A stretch of DNA of 64,000 nt from Paracoccus liaowanqingii (lineage in GTDB: Bacteria; Pseudomonadota; Alphaproteobacteria; Rhodobacterales; Rhodobacteraceae): NCBI RefSeq assembly GCF_004683865.2, contig NZ_CP040764.1, forward strand, positions 124,001 to 188,000, in the 5' to 3' direction. The notes under the pieces were generated by a model. It was not told the DNA's origin, did no database searches, and saw only the letters and a program-made list of their open reading frames with translations. This document shows, piece by piece, positions 54,451 through 63,986 of this stretch; the first letter of the stretch is position 1, and each line of letters starts with the position of its first letter. The position numbers and the translations under genes are program-made.

Positions 54451-56191
54451 CACCCCACTGACGCCCATCCGCCGCATCCTGATCGCCAATCGCGGAGAGA
54501 TCGCGCTGCGCGTCATCCGTGCCTGTGCCGACGAAGGGATCGCCTCGATCGCCGTCTATGCCGATCCCGACCGCGACGCGCCCTTCGTGCGGCTGGCCGA
54601 CGAGGCCTGGCCGCTGGAAGGCTCCAGCCCCTCCCGGACCTATCTGGATGCGGGCAAGATCCTGGCCATCGCGGCCCGGGCCAAGGCCGACGCGATCCAT
54701 CCGGGCTACGGCTTCCTGTCCGAGAATGCGGATTTCGCCCGCGCCGTGCAGCAGGCCGGGCTGATCTGGATCGGCCCCGATTCGGACGTGATCGACGCGC
54801 TTGGCGACAAGATCCGCGCGCGCGAGATCGCGCAGGCCGTGGGCGCGCCGCTGGTCGCGGGCAGCCCCGGGCCGGTCGCCAGCGGGGCCGAGGCGCTGGC
54901 CTTTGCCCGCAACCACGGGCTGCCCATCGCCATCAAGGCGGCCTTCGGCGGCGGCGGGCGCGGCATGAAGGTCGCGTGGGATCTGGACGAGGTCGAGGAG
55001 CTGTTCGACAGCGCGACCCGAGAGGCCGTGACCGCCTTCGGGCGCGGCGAATGCTATGTGGAGCAGTTCCTGGACCGCCCCCGCCATATCGAGGCGCAGG
55101 TCCTGGGCGACCGCCACGGCACCGTCCGCGTGCTGGGCACCCGCGACTGTTCCCTGCAGCGCCGCAACCAGAAACTGGTCGAGGAGGCCCCCGCGCCGTT
55201 CCTCACCGACGACCAGCGCGCCCGCATCCATGACAGCGCGCGGGCGATCTGCGCCCATGCCGGCTACAGCGGGGCGGGGACGGTCGAATTCCTCCTGGCG
55301 TCAGACGGCAAGATCAGCTTCCTCGAAGTGAACACAAGGCTGCAGGTCGAACATCCGGTGACCGAGGAGACGACCGGCATCGACATCGTCCGCGCGATGA
55401 TCCGCGTGGCGCAGGGAGCGCGGCTGGCCCCGGGCTGCGTGCCCGAGCCCCAAGGCCATGCCATCGAGTTCCGCATCAATGCCGAGGATCCGGGGCGCGG
55501 CTTCCTGCCCACGCCGGGGCCGATCACGCTGTGGTCCCCGCCCGGCGGCATCGGCATCCGGCTGGACAGTGGCGTGGAACAGGGCGGCCAGGTCGCGGGC
55601 CAGTTCGATTCGATGATGGCCAAGCTGATCGTGCATGGTCCCGACCGCGCCACCGCCCTTGCCCGCGCGCGGCGGGCGCTGCGCGAGTTCCGGATCGAGG
55701 GCGTGGCCTCTGTCCTGCCCTTCCACCGCGCGGTGCTGGAGGCGCCGGAGTTCACGACCGACTTCGCCGTCCACACCCGCTGGATCGAGACGGATTTCGC
55801 CGACCGCCTGGCCGCCGCCGCGGGCCCCGCGCCGCGCGTCACGCCCGGTCCAGACGGCCCGATGATCCGCTTCGCCATCGAGATCGACGGCCGCCGCCAT
55901 GACATCGCCCTGCCGCCGGGCATGCTGGCCGCCGCCGCGCCGGGCGTCGCGCCCAAGGCCCCCGATGCCGCGCCCGACACGGTACCCGCCCCGGTCGCGG
56001 GCACGCTGTCGCTGTGGCAGGTCGCGGATGGCGCCGAGGTCGCGGCGGGCCAGGTCATCGCCATCGTCGAGGCGATGAAGATGGAGACCCGGGTCGAGGC
56101 CCCCCATGCCGGGCGCCTGACCCGCCTGGCCGCCGAGGGCGACATGCTGGCCCAGGACGCCCCCCTGGCCCGCATCGACCGCCCGAAGTGA
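54440..56191 (+). CDS. Biotin carboxylase fused to biotin carboxyl carrier domain
   Basis: 583 residues from GTG 54440 with GGAGG seven bases upstream. The biotin carboxylase part covers about residues 1-445: [47 protein letters not shown] (ATP lid), [14 protein letters not shown]. The C-terminal carrier domain has the biotinylation site VEAMKMET near residue 553. No carboxyltransferase of the acetyl-CoA or propionyl-CoA type is nearby. The adjacent PxpB/PxpC domains are homologous to the carboxyltransferase part of urea carboxylase, so a lactam or amide carboxylase complex is possible. Confidence 0.9.
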   Translation: MFLDTPLTPIRRILIANRGEIALRVIRACADEGIASIAVYADPDRDAPFVRLADEAWPLEGSSPSRTYLDAGKILAIAARAKADAIHPGYGFLSENADFARAVQQAGLIWIGPDSDVIDALGDKIRAREIAQAVGAPLVAGSPGPVASGAEALAFARNHGLPIAIKAAFGGGGRGMKVAWDLDEVEELFDSATREAVTAFGRGECYVEQFLDRPRHIEAQVLGDRHGTVRVLGTRDCSLQRRNQKLVEEAPAPFLTDDQRARIHDSARAICAHAGYSGAGTVEFLLASDGKISFLEVNTRLQVEHPVTEETTGIDIVRAMIRVAQGARLAPGCVPEPQGHAIEFRINAEDPGRGFLPTPGPITLWSPPGGIGIRLDSGVEQGGQVAGQFDSMMAKLIVHGPDRATALARARRALREFRIEGVASVLPFHRAVLEAPEFTTDFAVHTRWIETDFADRLAAAAGPAPRVTPGPDGPMIRFAIEIDGRRHDIALPPGMLAAAAPGVAPKAPDAAPDTVPAPVAGTLSLWQVADGAEVAAGQVIAIVEAMKMETRVEAPHAGRLTRLAAEGDMLAQDAPLARIDRPK

Positions 56192-56280
56192 CGCAAAAGG
56201 ACAGGTTTTGCAGACTGTTCAGGGATGCCCGGCGCCGCTAGATTGACGTCGTATAAATGTAGGCGTTTCCCGAGGTTATC

Positions 56281-56505
56281 ATGATTCACCCGACCGCCCC
56301 CGAGTGTGGCGAGCCCTCGCCCGTCCTCGCGCGGGCCAGTTTCACCTTGGCGATGTTGCAGAACCTGGTCGTCATCTTCGAGGCCGCAGCCGAGAACCAC
56401 CCCATCGTCATCGAGATGACCGCGGGCGAGGTCTGGGCGGTCACCCCCGACGGAACGCGCCTGTCGATCGGCGTCACGACCCTGCCGCCGCCGACGGATG
56501 CCTGA
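56281..56505 (+). CDS. Small hypothetical protein
   Basis: 74 residues from ATG 56281 with a CGAGG-like RBS. The composition is protein-like, with a hydrophobic core (SFTLAMLQNLVVIFEAAAEN then IVIEMTAGEVWAVTPDGTRL). No family is recognised and no signal peptide is seen. It stands alone, 89 bases after the carboxylase gene and 108 before treZ. Confidence 0.6.
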   Translation: MIHPTAPECGEPSPVLARASFTLAMLQNLVVIFEAAAENHPIVIEMTAGEVWAVTPDGTRLSIGVTTLPPPTDA

Positions 56506-56613
56506 ATAACGACCCCCGCGGCTGCTTTTTATCAGATCGGGGGAACGCCCGACGCTCCCGCTCATTGAGCAGCGGCACCCGTGACCGGGGCCGCAGCCGC
56601 AAGGGAGCATCGA

Positions 56614-58332
56614 ATGACGCGCAGCAGCTATTGGGGACCCGTCCGCGGGACGGACGGATGGACCTTCCGGCTGTGGGCACCGCGCGCCGCCACGGTCGAC
56701 CTGTTGATCGACCAGGCGGCCTTGCCGATGGCGCAAGGGCAGGACGGGCTGTGGTCGCTGGACCATGCCGCCACGCCCGGCGCCACCTATCGCTTCCGCG
56801 TCGACGGCCAAGAGATGCCCGACCCCGCCAGCCGTCTGCAGGCGGGCGGCGTCAGCGATGCCTCGGTCCTGCTGGATTCGCCGCCGCCGCGCGACTGGCC
56901 GGGCCGTGACTGGTCCGAGGCGGTGATCTATGAACTGCATGTCGGCACCTTCACCCCCGAGGGCACGCTGACCGCCGCCACCGGGCATCTGGCGCATCTG
57001 GCCGCCTTGGGCTTCACCGCGATCCAGCTGATGCCGGTGGGCCAGTTCCCGGGCGACCGGGGCTGGGGCTATGACGGCGTGCTGCCCTTCGCGCCCCATC
57101 CCGCCTATGGCAGCCCGGGCGATCTGCGCCGCTTGGTCGAGGCCGCGCATCGCGAGGGGCTGATGGTCATCCTGGATCTGGTGATGAACCATTTCGGCCC
57201 CGAGGGCGCTTGGCTGCACCATTCCTCGCCCGACTTCTTCGACGAGGGCCGCCAGACCCCCTGGGGCGCGGCCATCAACTTCGACCGGCCGCAGGTGCGC
57301 GACTTCTGGTCCTCCTGCGCGCTGCACTGGCTGGAGGCCTATGGCATTGACGGGCTGCGGCTGGACGCGGTCCACCAGATCGCCGGGCCGGGGGCCGATG
57401 CCTTCATGGCCGATCTGGCCACCCAGGTGCATGCCCTGCAGCCCCGCCGCCACCTGATCACCGAGGACGAGCGCAACATCCCCGACCTGCGCGAGGCGGG
57501 CTATGACGCGACTTGGAACGACGATTTCCATCATGCGGTCCATGTCGCGCTGACCGGCGAATCCGACAGCTATTACGCGCCCTTCGCCGCCGATCCGGTG
57601 AGCGATCTGGCGCTGGCCCTGCAGCGCGGCCATGTCGAGGAGGGCCAGCCCCGCCCGCCCCGCGACGAGCTGCGCGGCGCCCCCTGCGGCCACCTGCACC
57701 CGGTGACCTTCGTGAATTCGACCCAGACCCACGATCAGGTCGGCAACCGCGCGCAGGGCGACCGCCTGCTGGCGCTGGCCGACCCGCAGGCTGTCGCTGC
57801 GGTCTATGGGCTGCTGCTGGTCGCGCCCTTCATCCCGATGGTCTTCATGGGCGAGGAACGTGGCGAGACCGCGCCCTTCCAGTTCTTCGCCGATTTTACC
57901 GGCGATCTGGCGGCGGCGGTCCGCAAGGGCCGGGCGGCCGAGTTCGCGGGGATCGCCGCGCTTGGCGACGCGGTGCCCGACCCGCTGTCGCCCGACACGA
58001 TGGCCCGGTCGCGCCTTGGCTGGGCCGAGGACGACCGCGCCCGCGACTGGATGGCACTGACCCGCCGCGCGCTGGACTTCCGCGCCGCCCATGTCGTGCC
58101 GCTGCTGAAAAGCGGCATGCCTGAGACCTCGGTGACCCGCGACGGCCCCGGCCTGATCCGCGCAACTTGGCGCTTTCCGGCGGGCGGGCTGACCCTGTCG
58201 CTGGCCCTGGGCCAGACCGACCCCGCGCCCTTGGCGGATGCCGATTTCAGCGTCGGCGCGCCTGACGCCTCTCATTCCCTGACCGTGAAGGCGCTGCCTT
58301 CGGCCCCCCTCTCCCAGAAAGACCCTGCATGA
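56614..58332 (+). CDS. treZ: Malto-oligosyltrehalose trehalohydrolase
   Basis: 572 residues from ATG 56614. An N-terminal E-set domain (WTFRLWAPRAATVDLLIDQA) precedes the GH13 barrel: YELHVGTFTPEGTL, GYDGVLPFAPHPAYGSP, the nucleophile Asp in GIDGLRLDAVHQI, the acid Glu in HLITEDERN, and the third Asp in STQTHDQVGNR. It releases trehalose from the maltooligosyl-trehalose made by TreY. Its stop overlaps treY by four bases. An imperfect GGAAC-N16-CATT lies at 56542-56566, too weak to call. Confidence 0.93.
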   Translation: MTRSSYWGPVRGTDGWTFRLWAPRAATVDLLIDQAALPMAQGQDGLWSLDHAATPGATYRFRVDGQEMPDPASRLQAGGVSDASVLLDSPPPRDWPGRDWSEAVIYELHVGTFTPEGTLTAATGHLAHLAALGFTAIQLMPVGQFPGDRGWGYDGVLPFAPHPAYGSPGDLRRLVEAAHREGLMVILDLVMNHFGPEGAWLHHSSPDFFDEGRQTPWGAAINFDRPQVRDFWSSCALHWLEAYGIDGLRLDAVHQIAGPGADAFMADLATQVHALQPRRHLITEDERNIPDLREAGYDATWNDDFHHAVHVALTGESDSYYAPFAADPVSDLALALQRGHVEEGQPRPPRDELRGAPCGHLHPVTFVNSTQTHDQVGNRAQGDRLLALADPQAVAAVYGLLLVAPFIPMVFMGEERGETAPFQFFADFTGDLAAAVRKGRAAEFAGIAALGDAVPDPLSPDTMARSRLGWAEDDRARDWMALTRRALDFRAAHVVPLLKSGMPETSVTRDGPGLIRATWRFPAGGLTLSLALGQTDPAPLADADFSVGAPDASHSLTVKALPSAPLSQKDPA

Positions 58333-60602
58333 CCCCGCGCATCCCGACTGCCACCAGCCGCATCCAGCTGCGCGAGGGGTTCGACTTCGCGGCCCTGTCC
58401 GAGCGTCTGGACCAGATCGCCGATCTGGGCGTCACGCATCTGTACCTGTCGCCGATCTTCACGGCGACCGAGGGCTCGACCCACGGCTATGACATCACCG
58501 ACCCGAGCGAGATCGACCCCGCGCTTGGCGGGCGTCGCGGCTTCGACCGGCTGGCGCGGCAGGCGCAGGCCAAGGGTCTGGGCATCATCCTGGACATCGT
58601 CCCGAACCACACCGCCTTCTCGGTCCAGAACCCCTGGCTGGCGGATGTGCTGGCGCATGGCCGGTCCAGCATGCGCGCCCGGCATTTCGACATCGACTGG
58701 CAGGCCGGGCCGCTGGTGCTGCCGTGGCTGCCCGAACCCTTCGAGAAGATGCTGCTGGGCGGCGCCTTCAAGGTCCGCGACGGGCAGTGGCAGTTCAACG
58801 GCATGTCCCTGCCGCTGTCGCCGGGCTCCGACACGACCTCGGACCTGCGCGCGCTGCACGAGGCGCAGAACTGGCGTCTGGTCCATTACGCGATGGAGCG
58901 GGATTCGATCACCCATCGCCGCTTCTTCAACGTCACCGACCTGATCGGCATGCGGGTCGAGGACCAGCGCGTCTTCGACGACACCCATGCGCTGATCATC
59001 GATCTGGTGCGCGGGGGGCAGGTGCAGGGGCTGCGCGTCGACCATGTCGACGGTCTGGCCGATCCCGCGGGCTATCTGGACCGGCTGGCGCGCGCCCTGC
59101 CCGTCACCCCCATCTGGATCGAGAAGATCCTGACCGGCGACGAGATCCTGCCCGAGGGCTGGCAGACCGTCGGCACCACCGGCTACGAGGCCGGGCGGCT
59201 GATCTCGCGCATGCTGACGCCTCAGGCGGGCCTGGACGATCTGGACGGCATCTGGCGTGAGGCCACCGGCGAGACCTCGGACTTCCACAGCGCCCTCATC
59301 CGCGCCAAGCACGACGTGCTGGACAACGAACTGGCCGCCGAGCGGCGGCAGCTGGCGCAGATGGCGGGGCAGGCGATGGCCGGATCGGTCGAGGCCGAGC
59401 CCGGCCCCGAGATGCTGCGCGAGGCGGTCACCGCCCTGCTGGTCGCGATGCCCTGCTATCGCAGCTATGTCATCCGCGACGGCGCGGGCGAGCATGACCG
59501 CGCGATGATCGGCCGCGTGGCGGACGAGGCGGCGGCGACCCTGCGCCATGACGAGGTGCTGCGCGCGCTGGCCGCGATCTGGACCGATCCGGCCAACCAT
59601 GCGCAGATGGATTTCGTGACCCGGCTTCAGCAGGTCTCGGGCGCGCTGCTGGCCAAGGCGCAGGAGGATACGGCGGGCTTCCGCTGGACCCGCTACCTGC
59701 CCGGCAACGAGGTGGGGGCCGAGCCCGACGAGGCGACCGTGACCGCCGAGGATGCGACGAAGACGCTGAACCGCCGCCGCCCCGGCGACATGGTGCTGAC
59801 CTCGTCCCATGACAGCAAGCGCTCCGAGGATGCGCGCGCCCGCCTGATCGCGGCCAGCCACCTGCCGCAGGATCTGGGCGCGCTGGACCAGGCCGCCGCC
59901 GCCATGTCCGCGGCCAAGGACGTGCCGCCCGCCTGGCGCTGGTACATGGTCCAGTCCGCCCTGGCGCTGCATGGCGCGGACGAGGCGCCCGAGCGTCTGG
60001 CCCGCCACGTGCAGAAGGCCATGCGCGAGGCCAAGGAGGACAGCTTCTGGACCAATCCCGACGAGGCGCTGGAAGAGCGCGTCGCGGCTCTGGGTGCCGC
60101 GCTGCTGGCCGAATGGGAGGGCACGCCGCCCGAGGCGCTGACCCGGCTTCTGGACCGGTCGCAGGCGCTGGTGCTGATGCAGCTTCTGCTCAAGATGATC
60201 ATGCCGGGCTTTCCCGACATCTATCAGGGCACGCAGGACCTGTTCCTGGCGCTGACCGATCCCGACAACCGCCGCCCGCCCGATTGGGACGGGCTGGCGA
60301 TGATCGGGGACCGCGATGATCTGGGCAGCCTCAAGGCGCAGTGGACGCGGAGCCTCTTGCAGATGCGCCAAGCCGAGGCGGACCTGCTGCGCGACGCCAC
60401 CTCCGAGGCACGGATCGACGCGGCGGGCGTCTCGCTGATTCGGCGTCTGGACAGCCGCCGCCTGATCGCGCGGCTGGACCTGCCGGACGCCCCGGGCGAC
60501 GATCTGCCGCAGGGCGAGACGCTGCTGGACTGGACCGGGCCGGATGGCTGCCGAGTGCGTCTGGTTGACGCCAAATCGGGCAGGGGCCGGGCTGATATTT
60601 GA
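58329..60602 (+). CDS. treY: Malto-oligosyltrehalose synthase
   Basis: 757 residues from ATG 58329. GH13 motifs are TSRIQLREGFDFAALSERLD, YLSPIFTATEGSTHGYD, DIVPNHTAF, GLRVDHVDGLADPAGYLDRL (nucleophile Asp), WIEKILTGDE (acid Glu) and TSSHDSKRSEDARARL. The enzyme turns the reducing end of a maltodextrin into a trehalosyl unit by transglycosylation. Coupled to treZ. An EcfG-type promoter for glgC begins nine bases after its stop. Confidence 0.94.
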   Translation: MTPRIPTATSRIQLREGFDFAALSERLDQIADLGVTHLYLSPIFTATEGSTHGYDITDPSEIDPALGGRRGFDRLARQAQAKGLGIILDIVPNHTAFSVQNPWLADVLAHGRSSMRARHFDIDWQAGPLVLPWLPEPFEKMLLGGAFKVRDGQWQFNGMSLPLSPGSDTTSDLRALHEAQNWRLVHYAMERDSITHRRFFNVTDLIGMRVEDQRVFDDTHALIIDLVRGGQVQGLRVDHVDGLADPAGYLDRLARALPVTPIWIEKILTGDEILPEGWQTVGTTGYEAGRLISRMLTPQAGLDDLDGIWREATGETSDFHSALIRAKHDVLDNELAAERRQLAQMAGQAMAGSVEAEPGPEMLREAVTALLVAMPCYRSYVIRDGAGEHDRAMIGRVADEAAATLRHDEVLRALAAIWTDPANHAQMDFVTRLQQVSGALLAKAQEDTAGFRWTRYLPGNEVGAEPDEATVTAEDATKTLNRRRPGDMVLTSSHDSKRSEDARARLIAASHLPQDLGALDQAAAAMSAAKDVPPAWRWYMVQSALALHGADEAPERLARHVQKAMREAKEDSFWTNPDEALEERVAALGAALLAEWEGTPPEALTRLLDRSQALVLMQLLLKMIMPGFPDIYQGTQDLFLALTDPDNRRPPDWDGLAMIGDRDDLGSLKAQWTRSLLQMRQAEADLLRDATSEARIDAAGVSLIRRLDSRRLIARLDLPDAPGDDLPQGETLLDWTGPDGCRVRLVDAKSGRGRADI

Positions 60603-60610
60603 CGGCCCCG

Positions 60611-60635
60611 GGAACATCCTGAGCGCGAGTTGGTT
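60611..60635 (+). promoter_or_regulatory. EcfG-type promoter for glgC-glgX
   Basis: GGAAC (60611-60615), 16-base spacer, GGTT (60632-60635), 74 bases before the glgC GTG. It lies in the 106-base gap after treY, so it would raise glgC and glgX independently of the treZY message. Confidence 0.76.
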
Positions 60636-60708
60636 CGGCAAGGACCAGCCCGCGTCGCGTCCCCGTGCCGCCCGCGCGGCACCACCCCCGAAGCCAGAGG
60701 AGCCGCCC

Positions 60709-61881
60709 GTGTCCGTTCTTCCTCCCCATCCGCCGGGCACGCCCGCCATGCCCCTGCGCGCGCCGATGACGCCCCGCGCGACCCCCGCGCCGGACATGGC
60801 GACGCTGCTTCTGGCGGGGGGCAAGGGCACGCGGCTGCACGATCTGACCGCGCGCGACAGCAAGCCCGCCGTGCCCTTCGCCGGGTCGAACCGGATCATC
60901 GACTTCGCCATGGCGAACGCGGTGCGCTCGGGGCTGCGGCGGATGCTGGTCGCCACGCAATACGCGCCGCGCAGCCTGCATCACCACCTTCCCACCCGGT
61001 GGGGCCACCGGTTCGAGCCGCGCGGATTGCAGACCCGCGACGGACGCGACCTGTACCAGGGCACCGCCGATGCCGCCCGCCGCTGCTGGGCGCCGATCGA
61101 GGCGATGGGCGGCGATCAGGTGCTGATCCTGGCCGCCGACCATGTCTATGACATGGATTACGGCGCGCTTCCGGCCGCGCACCGCGCCTCGGGCGCGGCG
61201 GTGACGGTCGCGGTCGACACCGTGCCGCGCGCCGAGGCGACCGAGTTCGGCGTCATGCAGGCCGATGCGACGGGGCGCATCCTGTCCTTTCGCGAAAAAC
61301 CGGCCGATCCCGCGGGCATGATCGGCGATCCAGATCGGACGTTGGTGTCGATGGGCATCTACGTCTTCGATCGCCGCTGGCTACGGGCGGCGCTGTTCGA
61401 CCGTCCCGCCCCGGCGATGGATTTCGGCCATGACGTCATTCCCGATGCCGTGACCCAGGGGCAGGCCGCCGTCTGGCAGCTGCCCGCCGGGCCCTCGGGC
61501 AAGGCCTACTGGCGCGACGTCGGCACGCTGGACGCGCTGCGCCGCGCGCAGCTGGACTTCATCGAGACCCCGCCCGCGCGCCTGCCCTTCGCCTGCCCCG
61601 TCACGGACTGGTATCTGGGGCAGGGCAGCATCGCCATGCCCGGGGCCGTCGTGCCGCAGGGCGCCCGCCTGACCAACAGCCTGGTCGCGCCCGGAACGCA
61701 GGTCCCCGCCGGACTTGTCACCGGCGACGACCCGGACGAGGATGCCCGCTGGTTCACCCGCACCGATGCGGGTACAGTTCTGATAACCCAAGCGATGCTG
61801 GACCGCCGTGCGGCACATGCCCATATCCGGCGCTCGGTCACATCGCCCGCCCCTTTCAAACGTCGAGGACTTCATGCGTGA
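60709..61881 (+). CDS. glgC: Glucose-1-phosphate adenylyltransferase
   Basis: 390 residues from GTG 60709 (GAGGAG six bases upstream); a longer frame upstream lacks an RBS and covers the promoter. The nucleotidyltransferase core shows TLLLAGGKGTRLHDLTARDS, PFAGSNRIIDFAMANAV, YQGTADAA, LILAADHVYDMDYG, FREKPADP and KAYWRDVGT. The C-terminal beta-helix is shorter than in enteric GlgC. It makes ADP-glucose for glycogen. It overlaps glgX by eight bases. No glycogen synthase or branching enzyme gene lies in the window. Confidence 0.92.
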   Translation: MSVLPPHPPGTPAMPLRAPMTPRATPAPDMATLLLAGGKGTRLHDLTARDSKPAVPFAGSNRIIDFAMANAVRSGLRRMLVATQYAPRSLHHHLPTRWGHRFEPRGLQTRDGRDLYQGTADAARRCWAPIEAMGGDQVLILAADHVYDMDYGALPAAHRASGAAVTVAVDTVPRAEATEFGVMQADATGRILSFREKPADPAGMIGDPDRTLVSMGIYVFDRRWLRAALFDRPAPAMDFGHDVIPDAVTQGQAAVWQLPAGPSGKAYWRDVGTLDALRRAQLDFIETPPARLPFACPVTDWYLGQGSIAMPGAVVPQGARLTNSLVAPGTQVPAGLVTGDDPDEDARWFTRTDAGTVLITQAMLDRRAAHAHIRRSVTSPAPFKRRGLHA

Positions 61882-63949
61882 TCAGACCCCCCCTTCCTTT
61901 GATGCCAGCCAGGCCCGATCCGATATTCTCGGGGCCGAATACGTGGGCGAGGGGACGAATTTCGCACTGTTTTCCGACCACGCCACCAAGGTCGAGCTGT
62001 GCCTGTTCGACGAGACGGGGCAGGAAGAACTGCACCGCCTGACCCTGCCCGACATGGAGGGCGGCGTCTGGTTCGGATACCTGCCCGACATCCTGCCGGG
62101 CCAGGTCTACGGCTATCGCGTCCACGGCCCCTACGAGCCCGAGAACGGCCACCGCTTCAACCCCAACAAGCTGCTGCTGGACCCCTATGCCCGCGAGTTG
62201 CGCGGCGAGATCATCTGGGACGACGCGCTGCACGGCTATACCATCGGCGAGGACGACCTGTCCTTCGACACCCGTGACAGCGCGCCCTTCATGCCCAAGG
62301 GCGTGGTCGTGGACAGCCGCTTTGACTGGGACACCGAGCGCGCGCTGCGCACGCCCTGGACCGACACGGTGATCTACGAGGCCCATGTGAAGGGCATGAC
62401 GCAGGCGCATCCCGACGTCCCCGAGGAGTTGCGCGGCACCTTCCGCGGCCTCGTGAGCGAGCCGATCATCAGCCACCTGCAGAAGATCGGCGTGACCACG
62501 GTCGAACTGCTGCCGATCCACGCCTATGCCAACGACCGCTATCTGGTCGAGAAGGACCTGTCGAACTACTGGGGCTATTCGACCCTGTCCTTCTTCGCGC
62601 CGCATGCGCCCTATCTGAAGACGGGCCAGATCCGCGAAGTGAAGGAGGCCATCCGCCGCTTCCACAAGGCGGGGATCGAGGTCATCCTGGACGTGGTCTT
62701 CAACCACACCTGCGAGGGCTCGGAACTGGGCCAGACCCTGTCCTTCCGCGGCATCGACAATGCCAGCTACTACCTGCTGTCGGACGACAAGCGCCACAGC
62801 TTCGACACCACCGGCACGGGCAACACCCTGAACGTCGCGCATCCGATGGTGCTGCGCATGGTCATGGACAGCCTGCGCTATTGGGTGCAGTCCATGCATG
62901 TGGACGGCTTCCGCTTCGACCTGGCCTCGACTCTGGGGCGCGAGACCGAAGGCTTCGAGCGCGACGGCAGCTTCTTCAACGCGATCCGCCAGGACCCGGT
63001 CCTGTCGGGCATCAAGCTGATCGCCGAGCCTTGGGACGTGGGCGACGGCGGCTATCAGGTCGGCGGCTATCGCTGGCCCTTCCGCGAGTGGAACGACCAG
63101 TTCCGCGACGACACCCGCGCCTTCTGGCGCCGCGACCCGGGCATGCTGGGCGCAATCAGCGAGCGTCTGTCGGGATCGCCCGTGCAGTTCAACCACAGCC
63201 ACCGCCCCGCGACCAGCTCGGTCAACTTCGTGGCGGCGCATGACGGCTTCACGCTGTGGGACACGGTCAGCTACAACGACAAGCACAACGACGCCAATGG
63301 CGAGGACAACCGCGACGGCCACGGGCACAACCTGTCCGACAACATGGGCGCCGAGGGTCCGACCGAGGACGCTGCCATCGACACGGCCCGCCTGCGCCGC
63401 GTGCGCGGCATGCTGGCGACGGTCTTCCTGTCGCAGGGCGTGCCGATGATCCTGGCCGGCGACGAGCTGGGCAACAGCCAGGACGGCAACAACAACGCCT
63501 ACTGCCAGGACAATGCGATCAGCTGGCTGGACTGGGACGCCGCCCGCGCCGATGTGCGCGACGCGGTGGTGGCACTGGCCGCCTTCCGGACCGAGACGGG
63601 GCTGGCCTCGACCCGCTTCGCCAGCACCGCCGAGGATGCGATCGAGGGCCATCCGATCAGCCGCTGGCTGCATCCGCGCGGCGAGGCGATGCAGGAGGGC
63701 GACTGGTCCGACGGCGAGCAGCGCGCCCTGGGCCTGCTGCTAGAGCCCGTCTCGGGCGGTGAGGTCCTGATCGTGATGAATGCGGGCGACGACACCGAGT
63801 TCGCCCTGCCCGAGGGCGAGTGGTGCCTGCGCATCGACACCGCACGTGACGACGTCGCCTGCAGCGAGATCATCTCGGGGACGTTGCCCCTGGGTTGGCA
63901 AAGCGTGGCCGCGCTGACGCGCGTGGTCCCGTCCTCCGGCGCGCATTGA
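61874..63949 (+). CDS. glgX: Glycogen debranching enzyme GlgX/TreX
   Basis: 691 residues from ATG 61874. An N-terminal CBM48 domain (EGTNFALFSDHATKVELCLF) precedes the GH13 barrel: VIYEAHVKGMTQAHPDVPEE, NYWGYSTLSFFAPHAPY, DVVFNHTCEGSE, VDGFRFDLASTLGRE (nucleophile Asp), LIAEPWDVGDGGYQVG (acid Glu) and FVAAHDGFTLWD (third Asp). It cleaves alpha-1,6 branches to supply linear maltodextrins for TreY and TreZ. Grouping with treZY makes the TreX role likely. Confidence 0.94.
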   Translation: MRDQTPPSFDASQARSDILGAEYVGEGTNFALFSDHATKVELCLFDETGQEELHRLTLPDMEGGVWFGYLPDILPGQVYGYRVHGPYEPENGHRFNPNKLLLDPYARELRGEIIWDDALHGYTIGEDDLSFDTRDSAPFMPKGVVVDSRFDWDTERALRTPWTDTVIYEAHVKGMTQAHPDVPEELRGTFRGLVSEPIISHLQKIGVTTVELLPIHAYANDRYLVEKDLSNYWGYSTLSFFAPHAPYLKTGQIREVKEAIRRFHKAGIEVILDVVFNHTCEGSELGQTLSFRGIDNASYYLLSDDKRHSFDTTGTGNTLNVAHPMVLRMVMDSLRYWVQSMHVDGFRFDLASTLGRETEGFERDGSFFNAIRQDPVLSGIKLIAEPWDVGDGGYQVGGYRWPFREWNDQFRDDTRAFWRRDPGMLGAISERLSGSPVQFNHSHRPATSSVNFVAAHDGFTLWDTVSYNDKHNDANGEDNRDGHGHNLSDNMGAEGPTEDAAIDTARLRRVRGMLATVFLSQGVPMILAGDELGNSQDGNNNAYCQDNAISWLDWDAARADVRDAVVALAAFRTETGLASTRFASTAEDAIEGHPISRWLHPRGEAMQEGDWSDGEQRALGLLLEPVSGGEVLIVMNAGDDTEFALPEGEWCLRIDTARDDVACSEIISGTLPLGWQSVAALTRVVPSSGAH

Positions 63950-63986
63950 CGCGCCGGACAGAGTTCAAGAAAAAATGGAGGACAAG

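Noticed and set aside
56542..56566. EcfG-type promoter before treZ
   Set aside because: GGAAC-N16-CATT lacks the GTT of the -10. It could be coincidence, so it is not listed as a feature.
55264..60956. Two long minus-strand open frames (about 1000 and 890 codons) opposite the biotin carboxylase, treZ and treY genes
   Set aside because: They are antisense shadows. All recognised motifs are on the plus strand.
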